Assembly: GCA_016217545.1 (NCBI GenBank)
Contig: JACRHT010000002.1
Coordinates: 434,001 to 498,000 of the forward strand
Length of the DNA stretch: 64,000 nucleotides
Direction of reading: 5' to 3'
DNA from: Opitutia bacterium
GTDB taxonomy: Bacteria; Verrucomicrobiota; Verrucomicrobiia; Opitutales; Opitutaceae
This document shows, piece by piece, positions 8,101-16,078 of this stretch; positions within the stretch are counted from its first letter, which is position 1; each line of letters opens with the position of its first letter. Both the position numbers and the translations under genes were made by a program. Below the pieces are notes generated by a model. That model saw only the letters and a program-made list of their open reading frames with translations, ran no database searches and had not been told where the DNA came from.

Positions 8101-9072
8101 GTCGTCGTTGCTCGAGGCGAGGCGTTCGGCGAGACCCTGGCGCTTCACGTGCGCCATGTTGGCGGCGTTCTCGGCCTGTTCCTTTTGCGAACGAAGATCG
8201 AAGACGGCCTGCTGCGCGTCCTGCACGCGCTGCATGAGCGCGGAGCGGTGGGCCTTGCGCTCGTCGAGCGCGCGCGTGCGTTCGTCGAGCGTGCTGCGGC
8301 GCGTGTCGGCGTCGTGCTGGAGGCCGCTGACGCGTCCTTCCAGGTCGGCCAGCGCCGTGGACATCTGCTTCCAGTGGTAGTTGCCGTGCGCGAGCGCGAG
8401 GTGGCGCAGGCGGAAGTTGAGGCGCTTGTAGCGCATGGCCTTCGCGGCCTGGCGGCGGAGCGAACCGATCTGGCGGGCGACTTCGTTGATGACGTCGGAC
8501 ACGCGCGCGAGGTTCTGCTCGGTGAGCGCGAGCTTGTTCATCGCCTCGCGACGCTGGCTCTTGTATTTCGTGATGCCGGCGGCCTCCTCGAACACCACGC
8601 GGCGCTCCTCGGGCTTCGACGAGAGGATCTGGTCGATCTGACCCTGCGCCATGATCGAGTAGCTGGTCCGGCCAATGCCGGTGTCCATGAAAAGCTTGTG
8701 GATGTCCTTCAGGCGGCAGGGCTGGCCGTTGAAGTAATACTCGCTCTGCCCGTCGCGGTGGACGCGGCGCGTGATCTCGATCTCGTGGAATTCGCTGCCG
8801 AGCTGCTTTTCGCACTCGGTGAGGAGCAGCGAGACTTCGCAAAACTGCGACGGCTTGCGCGTGTCGGCGCCCTCGAAGATCACGTCCTGCATCTTGCCAC
8901 CGCGGAGGGCCTTCGCGCTCTGCTCGCCGAGCACCCAGCGGATCGAGTCCGCGATGTTGGATTTTCCGCAGCCGTTCGGACCGACGATGGCCGTGACGCC
9001 AGGTTGGAAATTCAGGGTCGTCTGGTCGGCAAAACTCTTGAAACCGTTAAGCTTGAGCGCGCGGAGATGCAT
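5182..9072 (-). CDS. smc: Chromosome segregation protein SMC
   Basis: A 1296-residue condensin ATPase. The ATG at 9070-9072 begins MHLRALKLNGFKSFAD, the standard SMC N-terminus. Walker A is GPNGCGKSN (residues 31-39). The Q-loop/lever region is followed by a long coiled coil, the hinge at about residues 520-680, the return coiled coil, then the ABC signature LLSGGQKTLTAVALL and Walker B FCLLDELDAPLD near the C-terminus. It is about 100 residues longer than typical bacterial SMC. Part of the excess is a non-coiled Pro/Ala/Lys-rich stretch at residues about 975-1050 that contains two repeat elements translated in frame. ATPase residues are intact, so the protein should be functional. No scpA or scpB is adjacent. 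It has its own terminator and is apparently monocistronic. Confidence 0.95.
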   Translation of the reverse strand: MHLRALKLNGFKSFADQTTLNFQPGVTAIVGPNGCGKSNIADSIRWVLGEQSAKALRGGKMQDVIFEGADTRKPSQFCEVSLLLTECEKQLGSEFHEIEITRRVHRDGQSEYYFNGQPCRLKDIHKLFMDTGIGRTSYSIMAQGQIDQILSSKPEERRVVFEEAAGITKYKSQRREAMNKLALTEQNLARVSDVINEVARQIGSLRRQAAKAMRYKRLNFRLRHLALAHGNYHWKQMSTALADLEGRVSGLQHDADTRRSTLDERTRALDERKAHRSALMQRVQDAQQAVFDLRSQKEQAENAANMAHVKRQGLAERLASSNDDLAELEMQIRELASQVDTGAQDKQMQLSLLGSSDSVFQERNRELAVLEGELTRVEQALGQDKFHLLQLESAVARHITESSSLEVDARTSQHKYDQVGADLEEVRGNVEAAAQALNEARTRVEEARVEQSRQNNEAQAAQVALQEATKDFREGQRKLQEIDRNLAQKTARLKLLQQLHEKWEGFGEGAKAILQGRFTAIFGEQKFVPITQGLEVRVEWAKAVEALLGSSVEAISVADVDTAQKILAQLETDKIGSVCLQVPGFGGGAANSELPAGLKPATEAVANLEPSHPAAALLSACYVADDLTAFLEFWKANPAFSFLMVATPKGDLVDRRGLIYGGHHKKPANSIVQREVDLRETGKAVVAEQTAHDEQKALIEKLNTALVEAEQALEQKRKDVLAASQHAASLHTEEKNAQRAHDEAANRLGRMQNELGNLKRDHDEALARHAKAQAQLAEAQAEVEAQKQKIAQTEAEISGKRAERDQKKESLAQARLELAERRQKVEVLDRGLSEMERRRAQLADLHDERQIEIETWNEQVSQLENEAAGQRARAEEIATTLSIAQQNVESVRNELTSIESEINSVEAGMSSIRTEAESSMSELSRTEVKVAETRARVQFLVEEITHEFQTDVSTLDWKKLLWHSDDEPEGMKDLDLDEEDEGSGQPSAVSSQPAALPAAAPSEATVASEGQPVAGGVDPGQPAPEAAAKPARRKKKKENKGEPTEADLAALESTDWTAIKTEVDALRQRLGSMGAVNLVAIEEYSELKQRYEFLKNQVDDLTNAKAALLKAIDDINHTSLEQFKVTFEQIRKNFAYTFNILFGGGRAEIELVTAEDPLESGIEIVAQPPGTKLKGITLLSGGQKTLTAVALLFALYMVKPSPFCLLDELDAPLDESNIHRFTNLLKQFVDSSQFIIITHNKSTIAAADAIYGVTMQERGVSRTLSMKFDKVSGEAEALPTTVADAVRNAKPKTVEA
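6012..6037 (-). repeat. Palindromic repeat (TGTAGCC type) inside smc
   Basis: GCCGGGG (6013-6019) pairs with CCCCGGC (6027-6033), preceded on the minus strand by TGTAGCC. The same TGTAGCCGGGG hairpin occurs in murF at 29097-29121. Both are read in the same frame, giving VAGGVDPGQP here and VAGVADPGPV in MurF. Confidence 0.7.
6096..6123 (-). repeat. Heptanucleotide repeat array inside smc (4 units)
   Basis: On the minus strand there are four consecutive 7-bp units of form TCAGCNN (TCAGCCT is typical in this array). They are translated as part of the QPSAVSSQPAAL linker. The same TCAGCNN unit forms the six-copy array downstream of efp (41448-41489). Confidence 0.75.
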
Positions 9073-9269
9073 TGAGCGGAAAGTGGATAAGTGAGGCTCC
9101 GGCCTCCGTGCCGGCAACGGAAAAAACACGGTCACCCGGACAAGATATTCACAGCAGAAAAGCCTCGCGTTTTGCCGGGCCGTCAGCTGGCCGGACGCTC
9201 AGGCGAGCGTCGCGTCGACACCGGAAATTGCGCGTGCAGAATGCAACTTGAACCACCCTGCAGCGTCTG

Positions 9270-10967
9270 ATGTGCGAACGCATTTCCCTGCCTTTGCTCT
9301 CGTCCAAATCCTCCGCCCCTTCGTCCCGCGCTTTCGCCCGTTGCTCCCTCGCCAGCATTGTCGCGCTGTGCGCCGCCGCGAGCGCGATGCGCGCCTGGCT
9401 GCAATTCAGCACTCCCCTCGCCCCGGGCATGAACGGCGCGTATTACTTCGTGCAGGCGCGCGCGCTGCTCGAACACGGCCGATTGGGCATCCCGGATCTG
9501 CCACTAACCTTCTGGCTGCAGGCCGGACTCGCACGTCTCGTGGCCGCGATCACCGGCTGGCCGCTGGATGACGCCATCGTCTTTGCAGTGAAACTTGCCG
9601 ACTCCGTGCTCCCACCGATGGCCGCCCTGCCGATCGCGTGGCTCGCGGCGCGCTGGCAACGCGCGGACGGGCAGCCGTCGCTCGTCGCCGCCCTCGCGCC
9701 GGCGGCTCTCGTTTGCGCCAGCGCCGCGCCGCTTTCGATGACGGGCGATTTCCAAAAGAACTCGCTCGCGCTCGTCTGGCTCGCCGGCACCGCGTGGGCC
9801 GCACACCGGTTCCTCAGTGGGCCGACGCTCGTGCGCGCGGCGGCGCTGGTCGGCGGGCTCGCGCTGCTCGGCACGACGCACGTGGGCGTGCTGGGCGCCG
9901 CGCTGGTCTTTCTCGCCGTGCTTGGCGCGGTCGCGGCGGTAGCCGCACCGGCTGAAGTGCGTCGACGCCTCCTGCTCGCGGCGCTCGTTGGTTTAGTCGC
10001 GCTGGCAGGCGCTGCCGCCGTCACCTACCGCTACGACCCGGCGCGCGTGCAACGCCTCTGGCGCGCGATCGCGGAACCATCGAGCGTGCTTAGCGAGTCC
10101 CGCGACCGAGGCGATCATCCGCCGGGCCCTCCGCCGGGATTCGCACCACCCGATTTCGCCGCAGGCACCGCGCCGGTCGACCACCCGCGTCCGCCTCCGG
10201 GTTTCGGTCCGCCGGGAGCGCCCCGTGGAATATTGGGGACGTTGCCACGCGTGTTGTTCCTCGGCGTCGGCATCGCTGCGACGGCTTGGGCGCTCCGCCG
10301 CTGGAGTTCGCTGCCGGTGGCGGACCGCGCCCTGGCGATCGCCGCGGGAGTCAGCGCCGCCGTGCTTGGCGGGGGATTCTTCGACGCGCAGAAATCCGAG
10401 CGCCTCATGCTGATTGCAGTCGTGCCGGCGGCGATCGCGGGTTCATTTCTCCTCGCCCAAGTCCGCCGCGACCTTCCGCGCGCGACGCTGGGAATCGTGG
10501 TGGTCTTCCTCGCGGTCTTGAGCGGCGCGCTCTACGTCGCACGCGGCGGCAGGCAAATTCTCACCGTGGAGCAACGCGACGAATTGCGCACGCTCGCACC
10601 GCTGATCGCGTCGCCGGAACGCACGCTGATCGTCGCGCATCACGGACTCGAATGGTGGACCGCGTGGACGTTGCGCACCCACATCGCGCAACCCACCGCC
10701 GTGAGCCGCGAGGACTGGCAGCGCTACGATCATATTTATTACCTGAGCGAAAAGTCCGGCGTTCCGCGCGGTCGCGGTGGACCGCCAGGAGCGATCGGCG
10801 CGCCGGGCTCCGGGCCGCCGCCGGGCATGGGTCCGGAAGGTGCGACGCCGGAAAACGCCGTCACCGTTCACGACGGCCCGCTGTTCACTCTCTCCCGCGT
10901 CGACGAAGCACCGGAAGACCAGCCGACCGACGCCGAGGTGCAGGCGCAGCGTTTGAAGCGCCAATGA
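9270..10967 (+). CDS. Multi-pass membrane protein of unknown function with Pro/Gly-rich loops
   Basis: A 565-residue protein with roughly eight to ten hydrophobic segments and no family I can name with confidence. The N-terminal part (AMRAWLQFSTPLAPGMNGAYY, then HGRLGIPDLPLTFWL) is reminiscent of dolichyl-phosphate-mannose-type membrane glycosyltransferases, but no catalytic motif is certain. Two low-complexity loops are distinctive: about residues 280-320 (repeats of PPGFAPP and PPPGFGPP) and about 505-530 (GPPGAIGAPGSGPPPGM). It is divergent from smc, and the DHA2 exporter gene follows directly, so the two may share a transcript. The start at 9270 is the first ATG before the first hydrophobic segment. 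Confidence 0.75.
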   Translation: MCERISLPLLSSKSSAPSSRAFARCSLASIVALCAAASAMRAWLQFSTPLAPGMNGAYYFVQARALLEHGRLGIPDLPLTFWLQAGLARLVAAITGWPLDDAIVFAVKLADSVLPPMAALPIAWLAARWQRADGQPSLVAALAPAALVCASAAPLSMTGDFQKNSLALVWLAGTAWAAHRFLSGPTLVRAAALVGGLALLGTTHVGVLGAALVFLAVLGAVAAVAAPAEVRRRLLLAALVGLVALAGAAAVTYRYDPARVQRLWRAIAEPSSVLSESRDRGDHPPGPPPGFAPPDFAAGTAPVDHPRPPPGFGPPGAPRGILGTLPRVLFLGVGIAATAWALRRWSSLPVADRALAIAAGVSAAVLGGGFFDAQKSERLMLIAVVPAAIAGSFLLAQVRRDLPRATLGIVVVFLAVLSGALYVARGGRQILTVEQRDELRTLAPLIASPERTLIVAHHGLEWWTAWTLRTHIAQPTAVSREDWQRYDHIYYLSEKSGVPRGRGGPPGAIGAPGSGPPPGMGPEGATPENAVTVHDGPLFTLSRVDEAPEDQPTDAEVQAQRLKRQ

Positions 10968-10981
10968 TAAGTGAGGCGCCC

Positions 10982-11000
10982 GGCGGTTAATCCCGCCTAC
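10982..11000 (-). repeat. Possible degenerate copy of the GGTAGGG hairpin family
   Basis: On the minus strand it reads GTAGGCGGGATTAACCGCC, a hairpin with a GTAGG lead like the elements at 35189, 57926 and 59513. It lies in the spacer just before the DHA2 gene. The match to the family is weak. Confidence 0.35.
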
Positions 11001-11051
11001 TGTCGGCGCGGTGCGCTTGCGGCGCTACCGAACGCGGGTTTCCTGACCAAC

Positions 11052-12500
11052 GTGAGCAACACGACCGTCGCCACCGACATCGCCGAGACCAAGCGGTTTC
11101 TCCCATGGATCGTCGCGACGGCGCTGTTCATGGAAAATCTCGACGCGACGATCCTCAACACCGCGGTGCCGACGATGGCCGCGAACCTGCAGGTCGCGCC
11201 GCTCAGCCTGAAATCGGTGCTGACCAGCTACACGCTGTGTCTCGCGGTGTTTATTCCGATCAGCGGCTGGATGTCGGATCGCTTCGGCACCTGCCGCGTG
11301 TTCACGTGGGCGGTGTGGGCTTTCACGCTCGGCTCGTTGCTCTGCGGTCTGGCGCTGAACATCCCGATGCTCGTCGCCGCGCGCGTGCTGCAGGGCATCG
11401 GCGGCGCCATGATGACGCCGGTCGGCCGCATCGCGCTCGTGCGGACCTTTCCAAAATCCGAGATGATGGCCGCGATGAACTTCGTCGTCATTCCCGCGCT
11501 GATCGGGCCGCTGCTCGGGCCGTTCGTCGGCGGACTCATCGTGCACTGGCTGCCGTGGCGGACGATTTTCTTTCTCAATCTGCCGTTCGGGCTCATCGGT
11601 CTCTGGCTCGTGAAACGCCACATGCCGGACTTCCGTAACCCCGAAGTCGCTTCGCTGGACCGCACGGGTTTCCTGCTCTTCGGCAGCGGCATCGCGCTGC
11701 TGTCGTATGTGCTCGAGGTCTTCGGCGAACACTCGATGCAGACCGGTTCGGTGCTGTTCATGCTGGCCGTGTCGATTCTGCTGCTCGCCGGCTACGCGTT
11801 GCACGAGAGCCGCGAGCCGCATCCGGTGCTGGAGCTCGCGCTGTTCAAGACGCGCACGTTCAACGTCGCCGTGCTCGGCGGCATCATCACGCGTCTCGGC
11901 GTGGGCGGCATGCCGTTCCTCCTTCCCCTGCTCTACCAGCTCGGCCTCGGTTACCCGCCGTGGCAGGCCGGCCTGCTCACGATGCCGCAAGCGCTGGCCG
12001 CGATCCTGATGAAGATGATCAGCCAGAAAATCCTCGGACGTTTCGGCCACCGGCAGGTCCTCATCACCAACACCGTGCTCTTCGGCGTGACGATGATGGT
12101 GTTCTCCACCGTGGACGGAAACACACCGCTCCTCGCGATCCTCACGCTGGCGTTCACCCAGGGTTTCTTCTCCGCCCTGCAATTCACGAGCATGAACTCG
12201 CTCGTCTACGCCGACATTCCCGACCGGGAAGCTTCGATGGCGACCAGCATTGCGAGCACCGCGCAAATGATGGCGCTCTCGTTCGGCGTCGCCGTCGCGT
12301 CGCTCTGCGCCGCGTGGTTCCTCGGCTCCGCTCCGCAATCAGAGCGCGCGTTGCTAATTCCGGCGCTGCATCGGTCCTTCCTCGTGCTCGGCAGCCTGAC
12401 CGTGATCTCGTCGCTCATGTTCTGGCGACTGCACCCGGACGACGGCAACAACGTCAGCAATCGTCCGCGCGCCGGCGAGGACGAGGCCGTCGCCGCGTAG
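11052..12500 (+). CDS. MFS multidrug exporter, DHA2 (EmrB/QacA) family
   Basis: A 482-residue protein with about 14 predicted membrane helices. The DHA2 hallmarks are visible: LDATILNTAVPTMA in helix 1, GWMSDRFGTCRVF in loop 2-3, ARVLQGIGGAMMTPVGR (motif C region) and WRTIFFLNLPFGLIGL. It uses proton motive force to export drugs or small toxic compounds from the cytoplasm; the substrate is unknown. The GTG at 11052 leaves 16 residues before helix 1, normal for the family. The longer alternative from GTG 10971 would run through a repeat-like spacer and is less likely. Convergent with the GNAT gene, with a heptad-repeat hairpin between them. Confidence 0.88.
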   Translation: MSNTTVATDIAETKRFLPWIVATALFMENLDATILNTAVPTMAANLQVAPLSLKSVLTSYTLCLAVFIPISGWMSDRFGTCRVFTWAVWAFTLGSLLCGLALNIPMLVAARVLQGIGGAMMTPVGRIALVRTFPKSEMMAAMNFVVIPALIGPLLGPFVGGLIVHWLPWRTIFFLNLPFGLIGLWLVKRHMPDFRNPEVASLDRTGFLLFGSGIALLSYVLEVFGEHSMQTGSVLFMLAVSILLLAGYALHESREPHPVLELALFKTRTFNVAVLGGIITRLGVGGMPFLLPLLYQLGLGYPPWQAGLLTMPQALAAILMKMISQKILGRFGHRQVLITNTVLFGVTMMVFSTVDGNTPLLAILTLAFTQGFFSALQFTSMNSLVYADIPDREASMATSIASTAQMMALSFGVAVASLCAAWFLGSAPQSERALLIPALHRSFLVLGSLTVISSLMFWRLHPDDGNNVSNRPRAGEDEAVAA

Positions 12501-12523
12501 CGTCGCGCGGGCCGCGACGCTCG

Positions 12524-12608
12524 GAGGACTGAGGACCGAATACCGAGGACGGAAAGGTCCACAGCCGCTTTCCTCCGTTCTCCGTCTTCCGTCCTCTGTC
12601 CTCAGTCC
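12524..12608. repeat. Inverted pair of heptanucleotide repeat arrays
   Basis: Left arm (12524-12558): five 7-bp units on the GAGGACN theme. Right arm (12569-12608): the same theme on the opposite strand (CGTCCTC, TGTCCTC and so on). The two arms can fold into a long hairpin between the convergent DHA2 and GNAT genes and may act as a bidirectional terminator. The right arm runs into the GNAT stop codon (12602-12604), so the array encodes the end of that protein. Confidence 0.75.
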
Positions 12609-13030
12609 CGCTCCAGCCGTTTGCCGAGGCTGACCGCGCCTTCGACCGCGAAGCCGATGCGCTCGTAGAACGCGATCGCCGCTTTGTTGTCGGGGCGCAC
12701 CTGCAAGTTGATCTTCGGACAACCCGCCGCGCGCAGGCGCGTCTCGGCTTCGTCCATCAAGCGCCGACCAAGCCCACCGCGCTGCAATGCCGGCGCCACG
12801 CCGAGATAGTTGATCCAACCGCGATGTCCCTCATATCCGGCCATCACGCTGCCAACGATTGCGCCGCGCTGCTCGGCGACGAGAAACCACTCGGGATTCA
12901 CCTTCAGCTTGCGCGCGATGTCCTTGCGCGGGTCGTTCTGCGGACGCGTGAGCCCGCAGGCCTGCCACAGCGCCACGACCGCCTCGCTGTCGCGCGTTTC
13001 AAAACGACGGATGATCCACTCGGTGCTCAC
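12602..13030 (-). CDS. GNAT-family N-acetyltransferase (YpeA-like)
   Basis: A 142-residue GNAT enzyme starting at GTG 13028-13030 (VSTEWIIRRFETRDS). Upstream in-frame sequence is basic and unrelated, so this start is preferred. The acetyl-CoA-binding motif A is seen as LGVAPALQRGGLGRRLM, followed by the motif B stretch NKAAIAFYERIGF typical of RimI/YpeA-like enzymes. The acceptor substrate is unknown. The last codons (LERD, stop) come from a heptad repeat array. Divergent from the histidine phosphatase gene at 13119. Confidence 0.85.
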   Translation of the reverse strand: MSTEWIIRRFETRDSEAVVALWQACGLTRPQNDPRKDIARKLKVNPEWFLVAEQRGAIVGSVMAGYEGHRGWINYLGVAPALQRGGLGRRLMDEAETRLRAAGCPKINLQVRPDNKAAIAFYERIGFAVEGAVSLGKRLERD

Positions 13031-13118
13031 GGCGCGAGCGTGCGGATTTGCCGCGCCGGCAAAAGCCCAAAGCGCGTTTCGCTCTCGCCGCAACAGGACG
13101 CGTCGGCGACGCTTCGGC

Positions 13119-13805
13119 ATGCCTTCCCCGCTGCGCTTCCTGCTCGTGTGCGGCACTGCGCTGGTGCTGACGCTCACCGCCCTCGCCCAAACGCCCCCGG
13201 TCACACGCACCTTGTATCTGGTGCGCCACGGCTACTACGACGCCGTGGCTGGCGCGGACTCCAAAACCGCCAACGCCCTCAACGCCACCGGACGAGCGCA
13301 AGCCGAGTTGCTCGCGGCGCATCTGGCCTCGCTTCCGGTGAAATTCAGCGCCGTGACCTCAAGCGAATTCACCCGCGCCCGCGAAACGGGCGACGCGATC
13401 GCCGCGAAACTCCGTTTCGCCTGCGCCCGCGACGAGTCGCTCAACGAATGCACGCCTCCCGGCGCGGGCGTCGCCGAGAAGGACGTGGACGCCGGCGCAA
13501 CGGCACAGCTCGAACGGGCTTGGCAGCGCTACACGCAGCCGGCGAAGGGTGTTTCGACGAGCGAAATCCTCGCCTGTCACGGCAATGTCATCCGCTGGTT
13601 CGTCTGTCGCGCGCTCGGCGTCGACCCGCGGCAATGGACGCGGATGGAGATCGCGAACTGCTCGATCACGATCATCCAAGTGCGCGCCGACGGCACGACG
13701 CGCCTGCAGGTTTTCAACGACGTCTCGCACGTCCCGCGCGAACAGCAGACTTGGAGCGGCCGCGGGCCGGGTTGGCCGCTGCCGGCGCAAGCGGCGCGGC
13801 GCTGA
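13119..13805 (+). CDS. Secreted histidine phosphatase-family protein (PGAM superfamily)
   Basis: A 228-residue protein beginning with a signal peptide (PLRFLLVCGTALVLTLTALA, cleavage near AQT). The catalytic RHG motif is in TLYLVRHGYYD and the second histidine in ILACHGNVIRWF, with an intervening SSEFTRARETGDAI segment, as in the PGAM5/SixA branch of histidine phosphatases. It should act outside the cytoplasm as a phosphatase; the substrate is unknown. Upstream in-frame starts overlap the divergent GNAT gene and lack a signal peptide, so ATG 13119 is chosen. It converges on pilB. Confidence 0.85.
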   Translation: MPSPLRFLLVCGTALVLTLTALAQTPPVTRTLYLVRHGYYDAVAGADSKTANALNATGRAQAELLAAHLASLPVKFSAVTSSEFTRARETGDAIAAKLRFACARDESLNECTPPGAGVAEKDVDAGATAQLERAWQRYTQPAKGVSTSEILACHGNVIRWFVCRALGVDPRQWTRMEIANCSITIIQVRADGTTRLQVFNDVSHVPREQQTWSGRGPGWPLPAQAARR

Positions 13806-13808
13806 ATC

Positions 13809-13830
13809 CTGCGCGGCGTCAGCCGCGCAG
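13809..13830. terminator. Palindrome at convergent gene ends, overlapping the pilB stop
   Basis: CTGCGCGGC (13809-13817) pairs perfectly with GCCGCGCAG (13822-13830) around GTCA. The pilB stop codon (13819-13821) is in the loop. It probably serves as a stem for both converging transcripts, though no clear T-run is seen on either side. Confidence 0.5.
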
Positions 13831-15546
13831 TTCCATATCCTGCGGCACGGTGCTGAGCGCTTCGGCGAGCGTGGTGAGGCCTTCCTTCACCTTGATGATG
13901 CTGTCCTGGTGCAGCGTCTTCATGCCGCCGCGCATCGCGATCTTCTTCAGCTCGGCGGTTTCGAGTTCCTTGTTGATGCCTTCGATCAACTCCTCGTTGG
14001 TGACCATCAATTCGTGGATGCCCACGCGGCCCTTGTAGCCGGTGCCGCCGCATTTCGGGCAGCCCTTGGGATTCGCCTTGAAGATCGTGCCGCCCGTCCA
14101 GCCGATGGCGCGCTCCATGATGTCGCGCTCGCGGCCCTCGGGCTCGTAGCCGACGCGGCAGGTCTTGCAGACGCGGCGCATGAGGCGCTGCGCGCAGACG
14201 CAGACGAGCGAAGACGACACCATGAACGACTCGATGCCCATGTCGGTCAGGCGCGCCACGGTGCTCGGCGCGTCGTTGGTGTGCAGCGTGGAAATGAGCA
14301 AGTGGCCGGTGAGCGCGGCCTCGACGGCGATGTTGGCGGTCTCCTTGTCGCGGATTTCGCCGACGAGAATGATGTCCGGATCCTGACGGAGAAAGGCGCG
14401 CAGCGCGGCGGCGAAGGTCAGGCCGATCTGCCGGTGCATCTGCATTTGGTTGATGCCGGGCAGCGTGTATTCGATCGGATCCTCGGCGGTGCGGATGACG
14501 ATGTCGGGCGTGTTGATCTCGTTCAGCGCCGAGTAGAGCGTCATCGACTTGCCCGAGCCGGTCGGTCCGCAATGCAGAATCATGCCGTAGGGCTGGCGGA
14601 TGCACTCGCGGTATTTGGCCAAATTTTCCTCGGTGAAGCCGAGCGCCGGGAGCGGCAGCGTGGACTTCTGCTTGTCGAGGATACGCATGACCACGCCTTC
14701 GCCGTGATTGAGCGGCGCGGTGGAGACACGGAGGTCGATGTCGACGCCCTTCTTGTTGAATTGCTTGAAGACGATGCGTCCGTCCTGCGGCAGGCGGCGT
14801 TCCGCGATGTCGAGGTTGCACATGATCTTCAGGCGCGCGACGAGCGCGCCCGCGACCTTGGCGGGCAGGCGAAGCTTTTCCTGGGTGAGGCCGTCGATGC
14901 GGTAACGAACGACGAGGTCCTTTTCCTGCGGCTCGATGTGGATGTCGGAAGTGCCGGAGAAATACGCGTCCTCGATGATGCGATTGGCGAGCTGAATGAT
15001 CGGCGCGGAGTCCTCGTGCGTGAGGTCTTCCTCGCGGATCTCGACCTCGTCCTCGGAGAATTGCGCGCCGAGCTGGTCGACGACGTCGGAGAACTGGACC
15101 TGCTCGGGCGCGTTGTCCTTCTTGAGCTTCTCCTTGATGTCCTTCTCGGCACCGAGGAGGCGCGCGACGCGCATGCCGGTCTTCTCGGCGATCTTGGCGG
15201 CGAGCTGCGTGTCGAAGGGATTCGAGAACGCGACCAGCAGCAAGTCGCCGACCTGGCCGACGGGCAGGATCGTGTTCTTCTGGCAGAACTCCAAATCGAT
15301 CTTCTCGAACGTGGCGTTGTGGAGCTTGTAGCGACCGACGTTGAAGGGCGTGAGGCCGAGCGCGCGGCACTTCGCGAGGTGGAGCGGGAACGGCGTGACC
15401 TTGTGCTCGGTCTGGAGCAACGCGTCGAGCTGGTCGCCGTTGAGGTCGTCGGCGTGGTTGACGACGGCGGCGCGCGCCTCGGCGCTCAGCTTGCCGAGTT
15501 CGACCAGCTTGTCGACGATGTGGGTCTGGACGCGTCCGAGCGGCAT
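13819..15546 (-). CDS. PilB/GspE-family secretion or pilus assembly ATPase
   Basis: A 575-residue AAA+ motor that powers type IV pilus extension or type II secretion from the cytoplasmic face of the inner membrane. After an N-terminal domain of about 160 residues come Walker A GPTGSGKS, the Asp box ([17 protein letters not shown]), Walker [13 protein letters not shown] and the His box [14 protein letters not shown]. The C-terminal zinc-binding module CKTC...[14 protein letters not shown] is intact, as in PilB and GspE. The start ATG lies 1 nt after the upstream GspE-N-domain gene's stop, so the two are one operon. No pilin or other pilus genes are in the window, so PilB and GspE cannot be separated. 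Confidence 0.92.
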   Translation of the reverse strand: MPLGRVQTHIVDKLVELGKLSAEARAAVVNHADDLNGDQLDALLQTEHKVTPFPLHLAKCRALGLTPFNVGRYKLHNATFEKIDLEFCQKNTILPVGQVGDLLLVAFSNPFDTQLAAKIAEKTGMRVARLLGAEKDIKEKLKKDNAPEQVQFSDVVDQLGAQFSEDEVEIREEDLTHEDSAPIIQLANRIIEDAYFSGTSDIHIEPQEKDLVVRYRIDGLTQEKLRLPAKVAGALVARLKIMCNLDIAERRLPQDGRIVFKQFNKKGVDIDLRVSTAPLNHGEGVVMRILDKQKSTLPLPALGFTEENLAKYRECIRQPYGMILHCGPTGSGKSMTLYSALNEINTPDIVIRTAEDPIEYTLPGINQMQMHRQIGLTFAAALRAFLRQDPDIILVGEIRDKETANIAVEAALTGHLLISTLHTNDAPSTVARLTDMGIESFMVSSSLVCVCAQRLMRRVCKTCRVGYEPEGRERDIMERAIGWTGGTIFKANPKGCPKCGGTGYKGRVGIHELMVTNEELIEGINKELETAELKKIAMRGGMKTLHQDSIIKVKEGLTTLAEALSTVPQDMELRG

Positions 15547-15547
15547 A

Positions 15548-16060
15548 TCAGGAAGCGGGGTGGGTCTTCGCGGCGGCCTCGCGTTCGGTTTGCTGGCGGT
15601 CGAGAAAATCGGCGATCACGTCCATCGTGGTCGCGTGCCAGACGATGTGACCGCCGAGCTTTTTTTCCCAAGCGGTGCGGACGGCCGGGCTGAGGTAGTA
15701 AGCGGTCGCGACGAGCCAGAAATCCTCCTCCTTGTCGTAGGGGACGGTCCAACTCGCCCAGCACATGCCGAGGTCGAGATTCTTGCGGATGTCGTCCGGC
15801 ACGTCGTAGTGGCGGAGGTCGACGACGCCGAGTTGATGTTCCTCCATCACGGCGTGCAGCACGTCCTCTTCACGGACGACCTTCTTCTCGAGCGCGAGGA
15901 TGCCAAGCACGGAGGCCTGCCGGAAATCGCCCTGCCCCGCCAGTTCGAGCACGCGCTCGTTGGCGGCTTCGAGATCCTCGAACTTCACGAGGTTGTGCTC
16001 GACGAGCGCCGAGCCGAGGAGGCGGTTGGCGCGCATGAGGAGGGGCCGATGTTCCATCAT
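15548..16060 (-). CDS. Stand-alone GspE/PilB N-terminal-domain protein
   Basis: A 170-residue protein made only of the type II secretion ATPase N-terminal domain, without an ATPase core. [20 protein letters not shown] resembles the LGxxLV...L..A pattern of GspE-N/MshEN domains, some of which bind c-di-GMP. The stretch [32 protein letters not shown] is the second helix bundle. It sits 1 nt upstream of pilB and 18 nt after obgE, so it may supply a regulatory domain in trans to the ATPase. The key glycine of the c-di-GMP motif is replaced by Asn (EHN), so ligand binding is doubtful. The start is ATG 16058-16060; the next codon is also ATG. Confidence 0.75.
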   Translation of the reverse strand: MMEHRPLLMRANRLLGSALVEHNLVKFEDLEAANERVLELAGQGDFRQASVLGILALEKKVVREEDVLHAVMEEHQLGVVDLRHYDVPDDIRKNLDLGMCWASWTVPYDKEEDFWLVATAYYLSPAVRTAWEKKLGGHIVWHATTMDVIADFLDRQQTEREAAAKTHPAS

Positions 16061-16078
16061 GGGAGAGCGCACGTTGCG

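Noticed and set aside
10971-11051. Extended N-terminus for the DHA2 exporter from GTG 10971
   Set aside because: The 27 added residues come from repeat-like spacer sequence, and GTG 11052 gives the normal distance to the first membrane helix.
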